A stretch of 64,000 nucleotides of DNA from a virus. The stretch lies in IMG/VR virus record IMGVR_UViG_3300009130_001305, positions 1-64,000 of that record; one strand, written 5' to 3'. The position numbers were made by a program, and so were the translations under genes. The notes beneath the pieces are model-generated. The model searched no databases, was not told where the DNA came from, and saw only the letters and a list, made by a program, of their open reading frames with translations. This document shows positions 1 to 8,331 of this stretch, in pieces; within the stretch, counting starts at the first letter, position 1; each line of letters begins with the position of its first letter.

Positions 1-1261
1 CCCTATCGTTTTTTAATTCGTTTTTTAATCTCAATGTCAAAGCATTTGACTGAGTGTGAATTAAACCTTTTACATCTTTATGCTCCTTTAAAATTTGATC
101 TACACATTCAACAACTTTAGGAAAATATCTATCAATATTCTTTTTTGAAAGTTGAATAGTACCAAATACAATTGGTGACAGTTTCGGATCAAACGATGAA
201 GGTAAGTCTATATATTTAAAATCTTGCTCTTCTATGCCTAAGTTTCTCATAACACGTCTATAATCGACGAATGTAGCAGACATAAGAAGTACCTTATCTG
301 CATATCTAAATAAATGCTGCGCTAATACATCAACCTTTTTAGGTATTAATTGTATATATTTTTTATTATAAATAGAAGCCTTATTAACAATATATTCAGA
401 TTGCTGCCAAGTATCAATAATAAGAGACAAGTCGCGCTTTAAATCTGCAATAAATTTAAACTCTTTCTTTACTGCATCACTTATAGTATCAGAATGCTTC
501 TCAAGCATACGTAGCAATTCAACATACCTACCTTCTAACTGATGATGTAAATTAATTAAATTATTATAAAACCGTTTTCTGTTAGATGAATATAATAAGC
601 TAAAATTATACCTGTTTAATTTACCTAACTCAATACTACAACTAAATCGACTAACAATTATATTTTCTAATTCCGACGCCTCGTCGCATACAATAAGCTG
701 TCTATATTTTAAATGATCAGGTTTGTGAAAGAAGCTAGAATAATTTTCCACACTTATTTTTGCGGTTATAGATTTATTTTTAGCTTCATAATAATCACAC
801 CTATTACAATCCCAACATTCTCTTTTTAGTTTAGAACTAAAAGCACATGGAGCAGCATCAGCAGTACTTCGATCATCTAAATTACAAACGTATGAACCTT
901 TACCTTTAAGAGGTTTTATATCTTTAAAATCTTTTGTGTATTGATCTTGTAATGCTTTTGTTGTTGTTAATATTGATGTACCGTAATTCTTATCAATAAA
1001 ATCATCTGCGTATTCATAAACTAATTTACCATTGTCCCATGACGTCTCAAATGCTCTATAATTAGAAACTAATTTTGATAGCCTAGCTGGTAATTTTTGT
1101 AACCCGTTTGCTATTGCTTTTGCAATAAAACTTTTTCCACAGCCAGTAGGTCCTTGCATAACAACAAACTTGTGCTCTTTAAACGCATCAAGTATATTAG
1201 GGATAGCATACTGCTGACTCGAGGATGGAGTGTATCCTTTCGGGAAGTTTTTAATACCCAT
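1..1261 (-). CDS. XPD/DinG-type Fe-S superfamily 2 DNA helicase (C-terminus cut by window edge)
   Basis: The reading frame is open from the ATG at 1259-1261 to the left edge, about 420 residues, and its C-terminus lies outside the window. A Walker A motif (QGPTGCGKS) is near residue 36, a DEAS box (Walker B, DEAH-like) near 193, and an MSATF motif follows. Between the first two, cysteines at about 126, 139, 149, 152 and 155 match the iron-sulphur cluster domain of the XPD/DinG/Rad3 family. Such enzymes are 5'-3' helicases acting on DNA or R-loops. The exact role in the phage is unknown; repair or replication support is likely. A strong sigma70-like promoter lies immediately upstream, inside the end of the preceding gene. 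Confidence 0.85.
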   Translation of the reverse strand, partial: MGIKNFPKGYTPSSSQQYAIPNILDAFKEHKFVVMQGPTGCGKSFIAKAIANGLQKLPARLSKLVSNYRAFETSWDNGKLVYEYADDFIDKNYGTSILTTTKALQDQYTKDFKDIKPLKGKGSYVCNLDDRSTADAAPCAFSSKLKRECWDCNRCDYYEAKNKSITAKISVENYSSFFHKPDHLKYRQLIVCDEASELENIIVSRFSCSIELGKLNRYNFSLLYSSNRKRFYNNLINLHHQLEGRYVELLRMLEKHSDTISDAVKKEFKFIADLKRDLSLIIDTWQQSEYIVNKASIYNKKYIQLIPKKVDVLAQHLFRYADKVLLMSATFVDYRRVMRNLGIEEQDFKYIDLPSSFDPKLSPIVFGTIQLSKKNIDRYFPKVVECVDQILKEHKDVKGLIHTQSNALTLRLKNELKNDR

Positions 1262-1267
1262 TCACAT

Positions 1268-1295
1268 ATTATAATATTTCTATAGAGAGAAGCAA
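1268..1295 (-). promoter_or_regulatory. sigma70-like promoter of the helicase gene
   Basis: TTGCTT (1290-1295), a 16-nt spacer and TATAAT (1268-1273) read on the minus strand. The -10 box ends 6 nt before the ATG at 1261, so the predicted transcript would begin at or next to the start codon. The box lies in the last codons of the upstream gene. Confidence 0.6.
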
Positions 1296-1595
1296 GTCGT
1301 AATATTTGTTACGTTTATTTTTGATCAACCGGTTAAGTCGAGCTTTCCATATAATATCATCTCGATGTATGTGTTGTAAGGTATAATCGAAATATATAAT
1401 TTTCTTTTCAGTAATAATATTAAAAGGATATAATAACTCTACTTTCTTATTATTATTAAAAAATAATTTAATATTAAAATCCTTTATATCATATAACATA
1501 ATTTGACCAGTACCGAGAGTACGTTTTTTCGAAGTAATTTTAACTTCGTGGAGTAATAACTGTTTTAATGTGTTATTAATATCTTCGTACGTCAT
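1269..1595 (-). CDS. hypothetical protein, 108 aa
   Basis: I do not recognise a family. The protein is basic and rich in Lys, Asn and Ile, with alternating hydrophobic stretches that suggest a small beta-rich fold (for example around residues 30-70). It has no membrane segment or signal peptide. The start overlaps the stop of the upstream gene by 4 nt (ATGA type), so it is probably translated together with it. The last codons carry the promoter of the downstream helicase. Confidence 0.6.
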   Translation of the reverse strand: MTYEDINNTLKQLLLHEVKITSKKRTLGTGQIMLYDIKDFNIKLFFNNNKKVELLYPFNIITEKKIIYFDYTLQHIHRDDIIWKARLNRLIKNKRNKYYDLLLSIEIL

Positions 1596-1969
1596 GTATT
1601 CATAAAGGCCATTTTCTCACCTGCAGACATAGGTGCGATTTTTTCATTTATATATACCCAAAATGTTTCATCTGCTTCTAATGTACTAATTAAATCCACT
1701 GTGTCGCAATTTATAGTTCTATAATCTTGCATTATAATATCCCAAACTATAATTAAATTTTCTTGATTAGGATTATAATTAGGAGCTTGTCGTGGTGGGT
1801 CGTAATTTAAAATAGTACGACCCTCTACAGAATTTAAAAGCTGTACATTATTAGTACACAGCATTCGTCTAGTCGCTGGGCGTCCAGGTTTAGGGTTCCG
1901 TCTTACAAACTTTACCTCACATACCTTATCTAATAATATACCTTTAAGATTAGCTAGACTGGTTATCAT
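1592..1969 (-). CDS. small protein, possible SH3-like beta-barrel (DUF2693-like)
   Basis: This is a 125-residue protein. The pattern VCEVKFVRR...TRRMLCTNN (about residues 16-41), followed by IIVWDIIMQDYRTINCDTV (about 74-92), resembles the small SH3-like barrel proteins of T4-like phages, in which a modified-Cys strand is followed by a VWD strand. That match is from memory and is only moderate. The function of such proteins is not established. The gene overlaps the upstream co-chaperonin-like gene by 20 nt and the next gene by 4 nt, so it belongs to one minus-strand operon. Confidence 0.6.
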   Translation of the reverse strand: MITSLANLKGILLDKVCEVKFVRRNPKPGRPATRRMLCTNNVQLLNSVEGRTILNYDPPRQAPNYNPNQENLIIVWDIIMQDYRTINCDTVDLISTLEADETFWVYINEKIAPMSAGEKMAFMNT

Positions 1970-2435
1970 CGTCTTCTAAGTCCTGACAAATTCCGAAAAA
2001 ACGTTGCTCATTTAAAAAGATACAATCCCTAAGAGAATTCTCATAACCTACTACTCGTAAATTATCAACCTTTATTCCCTTGTCGTCTGGAAAACAAACA
2101 ACATCGCCAGGAGATGAATATTCACATCGAGGACCTACTAATATAACCCTAGCTAATCGCCATGTACGTTTAACTTGAGATAATGGAATATGTATACCAT
2201 TCCGTACAACAGACCGACCATCATTTGATAAATCTACATATTGTGCTAAAACAATATCATCCATAACTCTACTCAACTTATATCCCTGAAGACTAAATGT
2301 ATCAGTATCTTGATATGTATCTAAATTAATTAAGCTACGTTTTACATCATGATCCAAAGCGTCTCGTTGACTATCAGTTAGATCTAACTTATCTAATGCT
2401 TTGTCGTAATGTTTTTTCTTTATTTTCTCACTCAT
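1950..2435 (-). CDS. GroES-like co-chaperonin (T4 gp31-like)
   Basis: This is a 161-residue protein. Residues about 55-125 have the layout of a GroES beta-barrel: a first strand DDIVLAQYVD, a long mobile-loop region, then RVILVGPRC, GDVVCFPDD and KGIKV, which recall the GroES pattern of VG, V-x-x-GD and V-x-F. T4 gp31 replaces host GroES so that GroEL can fold the large phage capsid protein. The N-terminal 50 residues are charged and helical and are not part of the barrel. A late-promoter-like GATAAATA box lies 9 nt before the ATG, which fits a capsid-folding role. It could be another barrel protein. Confidence 0.55.
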   Translation of the reverse strand: MSEKIKKKHYDKALDKLDLTDSQRDALDHDVKRSLINLDTYQDTDTFSLQGYKLSRVMDDIVLAQYVDLSNDGRSVVRNGIHIPLSQVKRTWRLARVILVGPRCEYSSPGDVVCFPDDKGIKVDNLRVVGYENSLRDCIFLNEQRFFGICQDLEDDDNQSS

Positions 2436-2808
2436 ATTTTTTAATATTTATCTTAAATGTTTCTGAATACAAATCCACCTCTCTTTGTGAGAGTTCGTAC
2501 TGTTTACATACCCTTTCATATGCGGTTTTATCTTTTTTTATTTTTTTAGTATAGTTAATATATTTCCTTTTTGTTTTTGGAATCAAACAATGCAACAAAT
2601 TATAATGATCAACGTTTATACTAAAAACAGAACCATACATATTAACACTATTGTTTATTAGTGGAACAAACCTAGTATCAGCAAATGTAATATACCTGTT
2701 AACTATATACGGAGAATAAATCTGCGCAGATGTCACGTCTATATCAATTTTATTTTGTTCAAATAAAATGTTAGTTACAAAATCAAAAAAATTATTCGCT
2801 TGTTTCAT
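2428..2808 (-). CDS. 62: clamp-loader small subunit (T4 gp62-like)
   Basis: This 126-residue protein has the features I associate with gp62 of marine T4-like phages: a Tyr-Ser-Pro-Tyr-Ile-Val-Asn-Arg segment near residue 31, a DTR...NNSVNMY segment, a basic KTKRKYINYTKKIK region, and a C-terminal YELSQREVDLY helix. In T4, one gp62 and four gp44 subunits load the gp45 clamp onto primer junctions for gp43. It is shorter than T4 gp62 (187 aa). The gp44 partner is not in the window, while gp45 and gp43 are. It overlaps the downstream gene by 8 nt. Confidence 0.7.
   Translation of the reverse strand: MKQANNFFDFVTNILFEQNKIDIDVTSAQIYSPYIVNRYITFADTRFVPLINNSVNMYGSVFSINVDHYNLLHCLIPKTKRKYINYTKKIKKDKTAYERVCKQYELSQREVDLYSETFKINIKKYE
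2445..2452 (-). promoter_or_regulatory. late-promoter-like GATAAATA box
   Basis: GATAAATA reads on the minus strand and is followed 9 nt later by the ATG of the GroES-like gene at 2435. It differs by one base from the T4 late consensus TATAAATA. It lies inside the 3' end of the upstream gp62-like gene. Confidence 0.45.
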
Positions 2809-2954
2809 ATCTGGAAATCCCTATAAGGTTTTTTTCCCAATTTTTGCAAAAAAAATTTGGACTACGGTCATGATCTAAAAGACCAAAATTACAAATCGCC
2901 AAACAGGGGAATCCCCGGGGTTTTGCGAAAAAAATTTGACCACAGTACGTAACC
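2809..2954. repeat. intergenic segment with an 18-nt direct repeat and GC-rich palindrome
   Basis: This is the longest gene-free stretch in the window. It holds two near-identical 18-nt copies (2842-2859 and 2921-2938, one mismatch) of TTTTGC-A-tract-TTTG, 79 nt apart. Each is followed by a related ACTACGGTCA/ACCACAGTAC sequence. Between them is GGGGAATCCCCGGGG (about 2906-2920), which can fold on either strand and stands out in this AT-rich genome. It could be a terminator for the DUF366-like gene, a regulatory site, or a replication-related element; the sequence alone does not decide. Confidence 0.5.
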
Positions 2955-3542
2955 TCACAGTGTTAATTTCGTTGTCGCGATAAACGCGTCATCCGTCATG
3001 GAATAGTACAAATCCACCACGATTTTCATGAATTCCTCTACTTGATTATCGGTTAAATTGGTGGAAAACGCAAAAGACGGTGCTTTTTGACCAGCTAGTA
3101 CATTAATTGCTGTGTGACCAATCGCAACATTGTCTTTTGAATAGGTTATACTAACACTACATTTACCTTTTGGTTGAATGATACCGTGTTGCTCAAATTC
3201 TTTATGTACGATTAAGTCATCACCATCAACTTCGATGGGAGCTTTCAAATATTTCGTCGACAACAAGTTCGCAATTTGTGTGTTAAATAATCTTTGAAAG
3301 AAAACAGCCCCAAGAGGACATAAATTAGGAAGCTCCCAACAAAAATTAACAGCGTCGTCAGAATAAATAAAATCATTGTTAAGAAGGTCTTCATTATCAA
3401 TCATCCCCTCGGTTTCTACTTTCATCGGAGCGCGGAACGCAACAATATTACCGATTGGGAGTGTTTTTTTACGAAAATATTTATAAGCAAACCGACTGTG
3501 AATCAAATTTCCGTCATAGATATCGATATCTTTTAAAATCAT
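2955..3542 (-). CDS. DUF366 family protein, possible 7-deazaguanine pathway enzyme
   Basis: This 195-residue protein resembles the DUF366 family along its length: YDGNLIHSRFAY near the N-terminus, NIVAFRAPMKV, a MIDNEDLL segment, FFQRLFN, EVDGDDLIVH and KCSVSITYS. I recall DUF366 proteins being proposed as 7-carboxy-7-deazaguanine decarboxylases (DpdL) in phage DNA-modification pathways, but cannot verify this here. That role would fit the folE, queD, queE and queC genes in this genome. It has its own promoter of the same design as queD and folE. It sits alone between a repeat-bearing intergenic region and the glycan island. Confidence 0.65.
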   Translation of the reverse strand: MILKDIDIYDGNLIHSRFAYKYFRKKTLPIGNIVAFRAPMKVETEGMIDNEDLLNNDFIYSDDAVNFCWELPNLCPLGAVFFQRLFNTQIANLLSTKYLKAPIEVDGDDLIVHKEFEQHGIIQPKGKCSVSITYSKDNVAIGHTAINVLAGQKAPSFAFSTNLTDNQVEEFMKIVVDLYYSMTDDAFIATTKLTL

Positions 3543-3549
3543 GCTAAAT

Positions 3550-3577
3550 ATTATAGATTACCCGCAAAATTAATCAA
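3550..3577 (-). promoter_or_regulatory. sigma70-like promoter of the DUF366 gene
   Basis: TTGATT (3572-3577), a 16-nt spacer and TATAAT (3550-3555) read on the minus strand, ending 7 nt before the ATG at 3542. The predicted transcript is leaderless or nearly so. Confidence 0.6.
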
Positions 3578-3578
3578 C

Positions 3579-4463
3579 ATGAAAGTGCAGTTATTTTCAA
3601 TAATTTGTTTAGATGAAGATGAATATCCAGATTTAAATTTATATAGACATTTTATAGATCACTACAAGAGTTTAGGGATAAAAAATGAACACTTTAATAT
3701 TATACCGTGCGGGGTTGATTCTTATAAGGAGAATTTCGAAAAATTTAAAAATATAAACTCCCGTCATAACATACCCACCTTAGAATTGCTCCCTAAAAAA
3801 TATGACATAAAAGAGTCGCATAAAATATACTTAAATTGGCGTGATAAACTAGATCCCGAAGAATGGGTTATTAGACCAGATCCAGATGAATTTAACGACT
3901 ACGGTCCATTCGATAAAATACAAGACTGTGTCCAATATTTGGAAGAAAACAACTATCAAGCACTACAAGGTGAATTAATGGATTGTGTTGCTGAAGATCT
4001 TGTCTTACATAAAGTACAATACCCAGAAAATTTATTCATGCAATTCCCGATCCGCGCCAATATAACAAAATTTTTTATAAACTCACTAACGGACAAGCTC
4101 TTATTATTTAAAGCGAAAGTAGAATTCCAGCAAGGACACCATCATGTTGTATGGAACCCAAAAAGAGAGGCGATGGCAAAATCAGAAGATATTATATGGG
4201 ATGAAAAGGCGTCAATATCTGGTCTAAAAATACGATATAATACATCTGAATATTGGAACCGACCACCGTCACCAACACCGGGAATATATGAAACAAATTT
4301 CAAAGCATTTCATTTTAAATGGACGGACGTATTAGTGCGCAGATTGGAAAACACACAACACAAAAATTTATATATATCCTTTGATGAAGACAGAAAAACA
4401 ACTAACGACATTATAAAGGGAAATAAATTTAATATTGTAATTAAAGAGGTCGAAACCGTGTAA
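3579..4463 (+). CDS. GT2-like glycosyltransferase
   Basis: This 294-residue protein resembles the Glyco_tranf_2_4/GT92-like group. The N-terminus has a YRHFIDHYKSLGI segment, residues 96-105 give WVIRPDPDEF (the DxD-type metal site with following Glu), and FHFKW lies near residue 250. Such GT-A enzymes transfer a sugar from a nucleotide donor in the cytoplasm. It is one of few plus-strand genes in the glycan island, and its 3' end overlaps the convergent next gene by 23 nt. Donor and acceptor cannot be told from sequence. Confidence 0.65.
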   Translation: MKVQLFSIICLDEDEYPDLNLYRHFIDHYKSLGIKNEHFNIIPCGVDSYKENFEKFKNINSRHNIPTLELLPKKYDIKESHKIYLNWRDKLDPEEWVIRPDPDEFNDYGPFDKIQDCVQYLEENNYQALQGELMDCVAEDLVLHKVQYPENLFMQFPIRANITKFFINSLTDKLLLFKAKVEFQQGHHHVVWNPKREAMAKSEDIIWDEKASISGLKIRYNTSEYWNRPPSPTPGIYETNFKAFHFKWTDVLVRRLENTQHKNLYISFDEDRKTTNDIIKGNKFNIVIKEVETV

Positions 4464-5298
4464 AATCATATATCTCATCTTTCGCAAAAGAGGCAGATTT
4501 TTCAACCTTCTCTACTTCTTTTGTCCACGGGACATCAATACCAGAATCTAAACATTTTGCTGTTCTTTCGTAGTATTCATCTTTTGACATCTGTTTGCTG
4601 TTAACACATCGATTACCACCTGGATGATAAAAATATGGTTTCTTGAAATTATAAGTTATATCATCAGTAGTCCAGCTTACATAGTCAGAAATATCAGATC
4701 GTATGTTTTTCAAAGTAGTATATTTTTTTAAGACTGTACCCAACCTCAACTCACTAAACATATGCTCATAAAAATATTTGTTTTTTATAATTTCATTTCT
4801 ATAATTTTTTAATGTACTGTTGTTAAAACTAACACATGTAGTCTGACCACCAGCACCATAATCGTCATCATACATAGAGACATCTCTATGTTGATCTATA
4901 AAGCTTTCGAACTTTTGAATCCAAACCCAAGCTTGACCTGGATTATTATCAACATTACAGCCTAGAAAATCTTCCCCTTCTATGTCGAAAAAGTCTAAAA
5001 CCGGTACGTTGAATATAGTATCATATTCTACGAAGAAATAATAATCATACTTCGGTTTATGTCTATATGCTTCGCAAAATAATAAATCAGCTTCTGACCA
5101 TTCAACTGGAAGGGCACCCTCGATACAAGAATTAGAAGGGTATTTATCCTTTTTCGCAATTAATGACCCTGGTAGTAATTTGTTACCTTTAAAACCGATG
5201 CTATGAATATCCCACTGAGGGTTTAACTTCTGAAGCTTTTTAAATGTATCACGTACAAACTCGTCTTCATAATGGTGTGTGTAAAAAATAGCATTCAC
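4441..5298 (-). CDS. putative glycosyltransferase with EYD motif
   Basis: This is a 285-residue GT-A-like protein. Residues 85-97 read DYYFFVEYDTIFN, a likely DxD-type metal site (EYD at 91-93), followed by a GAGGQTTC segment and a C-terminal YFYHPGGNR motif. Overall layout recalls bacterial proteins of the DUF3405 type, though I am not sure of the family. It converges with the preceding plus-strand gene. A perfect TATAAATA late box lies 54 nt upstream of its ATG. Confidence 0.55.
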   Translation of the reverse strand: MNAIFYTHHYEDEFVRDTFKKLQKLNPQWDIHSIGFKGNKLLPGSLIAKKDKYPSNSCIEGALPVEWSEADLLFCEAYRHKPKYDYYFFVEYDTIFNVPVLDFFDIEGEDFLGCNVDNNPGQAWVWIQKFESFIDQHRDVSMYDDDYGAGGQTTCVSFNNSTLKNYRNEIIKNKYFYEHMFSELRLGTVLKKYTTLKNIRSDISDYVSWTTDDITYNFKKPYFYHPGGNRCVNSKQMSKDEYYERTAKCLDSGIDVPWTKEVEKVEKSASFAKDEIYDFTRFRPL

Positions 5299-5352
5299 AG
5301 TTAATGTAAAAAATAGTATATGTTACTTTAAAATGAAAATCCAGTGATTAAA

Positions 5353-5360
5353 TATTTATA
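5353..5360 (-). promoter_or_regulatory. late-promoter-like TATAAATA box
   Basis: Exact T4 late consensus TATAAATA on the minus strand, 54 nt before the ATG at 5298. It touches the first base of the divergent methyltransferase gene. This position gives a normal untranslated leader, unlike the other late boxes here. Confidence 0.5.
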
Positions 5361-5953
5361 TGTCAGAGACTCCACCATGGGTACCGACCGGTCCATTCGA
5401 TTTAAATAATGTTGTTTTATCTTCTTGGGAATTTATATACGATAACGGAGGGTGGGAGGAACAAGGCTCCGGACCAGGTAGTACAGTAGCTAATAGCACT
5501 GAACTAATAGCTTGGGTAAAAAACTTTATAACTACTAATAACTGTTCTAGTCTAGTTGATATAGGTTGTGGAGATATGCAATGGACAGCTCAAGTCTTAA
5601 AAGCAAACCCCTTGGTAGCATATACTGGTATAGATTGGGTACCTTCTGTATGTAATGCAAATAAAACTAACCACCCAACACATACATTTCTAACTCAAAA
5701 CTTCATACTTTCTACTTTTAGTAATAGTAATACGTATGACATGTTAATATGTAAAGATGTATTACAGCATCAATGGAACGCTGTAGATCAAATAATTACT
5801 AATATAGGAAATATTAACGTTGAACATTCTGTCTTTATTGTACCAACAGTAGCAGATAGTATTCTAGAAAGTAAATTAGTAGCAGCAGGTTATACATTAT
5901 CTACAACAGTATCTTCGGATGAAGAAAAAAGTATATTTATAAAATCTACTTAA
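5360..5953 (+). CDS. class I SAM-dependent methyltransferase
   Basis: This 197-residue protein has the SAM-binding motif I LVDIGCGDMQW at residues 65-75, an acidic GIDW (motif II) about twenty residues later, and a MLICKDVLQH (motif IV-like) segment. This is a Rossmann-fold methyltransferase of the Methyltransf_11/25 type. Its place among glycosyltransferases suggests it methylates a sugar or glycan, but the acceptor is unknown. It is a single plus-strand gene; its stop overlaps the convergent GT25-like gene by 8 nt. Confidence 0.8.
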   Translation: MSETPPWVPTGPFDLNNVVLSSWEFIYDNGGWEEQGSGPGSTVANSTELIAWVKNFITTNNCSSLVDIGCGDMQWTAQVLKANPLVAYTGIDWVPSVCNANKTNHPTHTFLTQNFILSTFSNSNTYDMLICKDVLQHQWNAVDQIITNIGNINVEHSVFIVPTVADSILESKLVAAGYTLSTTVSSDEEKSIFIKST

Positions 5954-6740
5954 AATAACCTGATTGATAATTATCCCGTTTATACCTCTGAGGACGTGTC
6001 ATATACTTTTTACTAATTTGTTTTTCATTATCTATTTGACTTTCAAATATTGTATTGTCACATAGAAATGGTCGAAAGACATATGCATTATAAAATTTTC
6101 TAGCAAAAATATTATTAGAAAGTGATGCAGTGATACCATCAGATGGTAAAATTATAGGATAATACTTCCATAATAAATGCTTTGCTGTTTCTATAGTTAA
6201 AGCGTAGCAAACAGTACCACCATGCTCTCTATAACCGATGTAAAAATAATCATTAAACTGCTTTCTTTTTTTACTTAAGTTCGGTTCACGAGCTCCTTCG
6301 AAATCCCTCCAAGAATGAAAATGAATAATGTCCCAATCATCAGGTATATATTCCTTCCACTCTAATGCATTATTACATAATTCCTCATTAACAATAGCGT
6401 CATCTTCTATTACAAGAAAATTATTTACATTATCATCAATCGCTGTTTTATATGCTTTAAGATGACCGTATGAACAGCATATTTCAGCTAAAGATATTGG
6501 ATGAGGAGAACCAGAAACATGACGCGTGTTGTCATATTTAGCTGATGCCTCCATCCATAATTTCTTAAACCTAAATTTTCGATTTTTTTTACCCTTAACC
6601 GTGAGGTTATCTGGAACGATACTACGAATGAACTTATAGTTTTCTATATTACATTTTTTAAAATGATCCTTAATATACTCTTTACGCATAGGATCTCTAC
6701 CCCACACTACATATATCTTATCAAATAGTGTGTCGAGCAT
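5946..6740 (-). CDS. GT25-family glycosyltransferase (LPS-type)
   Basis: This 264-residue protein has the GT25 signature: SLAEICCSYGHLKAY (about residues 83-97), then FLVIEDDAIV (108-117, EDD metal site), WDIIHFHSW, and a later GTVCYALTIETAKHLL with a PSDG motif. GT25 enzymes (for example LgtB/LpsA) add galactose or related sugars to lipooligosaccharide. The length is normal for the family. The acceptor in this phage is not known; a surface glycan is likely. It is separated by 18 nt from the downstream end of the 159-aa gene. Confidence 0.85.
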   Translation of the reverse strand: MLDTLFDKIYVVWGRDPMRKEYIKDHFKKCNIENYKFIRSIVPDNLTVKGKKNRKFRFKKLWMEASAKYDNTRHVSGSPHPISLAEICCSYGHLKAYKTAIDDNVNNFLVIEDDAIVNEELCNNALEWKEYIPDDWDIIHFHSWRDFEGAREPNLSKKRKQFNDYFYIGYREHGGTVCYALTIETAKHLLWKYYPIILPSDGITASLSNNIFARKFYNAYVFRPFLCDNTIFESQIDNEKQISKKYMTRPQRYKRDNYQSGYFK

Positions 6741-6758
6741 TTTTTAAAAAATAAAAAA

Positions 6759-7238
6759 CTATCGTAATAGAGTTTCTTTATAGCCTAACATTTCCCATGT
6801 ATCAGCTTCCGCGGACCAATAAACGACAATACCAATTGGAAGTTCGGCAGTATCAACAAACTCATCATTAACGATACCTTTTTTAATCTTTGATTTTTCT
6901 ACAAGAAAAACCTTTTCCTTAAAGTAAATAGCTTGACACTTCCGCTTATACTTTATTTCATATGCTTCCTTATCAGGTACTTTAGTCCAGTCCCAGATTA
7001 ACGGATTCCAAAAAACAGAAAGATTAGGTTTAACCTTTGCTTGAATTGTTTTAGTACCTAGAAATGAGATTTCTTGTACATCTTTCTTGCCAGGTTTATA
7101 TGCAGCTCCATTGTAAAAAATATCTACATTTTCGAACATACTATCAGCAAGAGGATCCTTGAGCTCACCTGGATCAACATCCTTTGTGGCGGCTCTCTTT
7201 GTTTTAGGTTTAGTCTTTGTTGTCTTAGTTGCAGTCAT
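6759..7238 (-). CDS. hypothetical protein with basic low-complexity N-terminus
   Basis: This is a 159-residue protein. The first 20 residues are a Lys/Thr-rich low-complexity tail; the rest (about 40-159) is a compact domain with several Trp residues (FWNPLIWDW, VYWSAEADTWEMLGY). No family is recognised. It has no enzyme motif, signal peptide or membrane segment. The basic tail could bind nucleic acid or another phage protein. It is followed on the same strand by the GT25 gene and is divergent from the radical SAM gene. Confidence 0.6.
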   Translation of the reverse strand: MTATKTTKTKPKTKRAATKDVDPGELKDPLADSMFENVDIFYNGAAYKPGKKDVQEISFLGTKTIQAKVKPNLSVFWNPLIWDWTKVPDKEAYEIKYKRKCQAIYFKEKVFLVEKSKIKKGIVNDEFVDTAELPIGIVVYWSAEADTWEMLGYKETLLR

Positions 7239-7281
7239 AATTAGTATTGAAATAAGTGTTCATTCTTGTAATTAATTATAC

Positions 7282-8331
7282 ATGTCAGATGATCTTTCAA
7301 CTAGGTTTTGCGACCGGCCATGGACTTTTTTAGAAATACAAGAAAAAGGATTATATAACTGCTGTCCGCGCTGGGTAAACCTTAACAAAATAGGAGAAAT
7401 TACACCAGATTTAGATTTTGCTAAAGAATGGAATAGTGAAGCTAGTAAAGCATTTCGTCGTAGTATTCTAAATGGTTCTTTTAGTATGTGTAATAAAGAG
7501 GAATGCCCTATGATTCAAAATAAATCACTACCAAAACGTAAAGACGTATTAAATGGATCACACGGTACTAAATTACAACAAACTGTAGAATGGGATTTAG
7601 ATATAGCTGACTTACCTTCTACTATTAATCTATGTTATGATAGATCTTGTAATTTAGAGTGTCCTAGCTGTAGAAAGCAGAAAATTTTCTATAACAAGAA
7701 AAACTATCCCCGTCAATATGAACATGCATTACGAGTTAACGATAAATTACTAAGAATGATTCATAGTAAGCCTCATGACGTTACTCTTAATATTACGGGT
7801 TCTGGTGACCCATTTGGATCACCGTCGTTTTTTGAGTTAATGAAAAAAATTAACCCACGTCTAAACCCAAAAATTACCTTAATGCTACAAACAAACGGTG
7901 TATTATGGGATCGACAGAGATGGTCGAAATTAAAAAATATACATAATTTACAAATAAAAACTATTATTAGTTTAGACGCGGGTATAAAAGAGCATTACGA
8001 TAAAGTTAGAGTAGGGGGAGACTGGGATCGATTAATGAAGAATTTAGAATTTATAAAATCTCTTCAATTACCATGGGTTAGATTAGATATGTGTGTACAA
8101 AAGAATAATTACCAGAGTATACCTGAATTTATTAAGATAGCTGAACATCATAATTTTAATTCTTATACATCTAGAATATTTAATTGGGGAACATTTAAAG
8201 AGGATCAGTTTAACGAACACAATATTTTTGATACAAAGCACCCAGAGCATAAAAAATTACTAGAAATAATAAACAAGGAATATGATAGCCCAAGACATGA
8301 TTGGGGAAATTTGACTGACTTTAGAAAATGA
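7282..8331 (+). CDS. radical SAM protein with N-terminal SPASM-like cysteines
   Basis: This 349-residue protein carries the radical SAM motif CNLECPSC (Cys123, Cys127, Cys130), a following TGSGDPF (GGE-like) segment and a TNG motif. The N-terminus has extra cysteines at 10, 27, 28, 70 and 75 in a C..RPWT.....CCPRW...MCNKEECP arrangement, like a SPASM/twitch domain that holds auxiliary Fe-S clusters. Such enzymes modify peptides or sugars by radical chemistry. Its stop overlaps the start of a GQPRF-family glycosyltransferase (ATGA), so the two are translationally coupled and may act on the same substrate. Confidence 0.8.
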   Translation: MSDDLSTRFCDRPWTFLEIQEKGLYNCCPRWVNLNKIGEITPDLDFAKEWNSEASKAFRRSILNGSFSMCNKEECPMIQNKSLPKRKDVLNGSHGTKLQQTVEWDLDIADLPSTINLCYDRSCNLECPSCRKQKIFYNKKNYPRQYEHALRVNDKLLRMIHSKPHDVTLNITGSGDPFGSPSFFELMKKINPRLNPKITLMLQTNGVLWDRQRWSKLKNIHNLQIKTIISLDAGIKEHYDKVRVGGDWDRLMKNLEFIKSLQLPWVRLDMCVQKNNYQSIPEFIKIAEHHNFNSYTSRIFNWGTFKEDQFNEHNIFDTKHPEHKKLLEIINKEYDSPRHDWGNLTDFRK

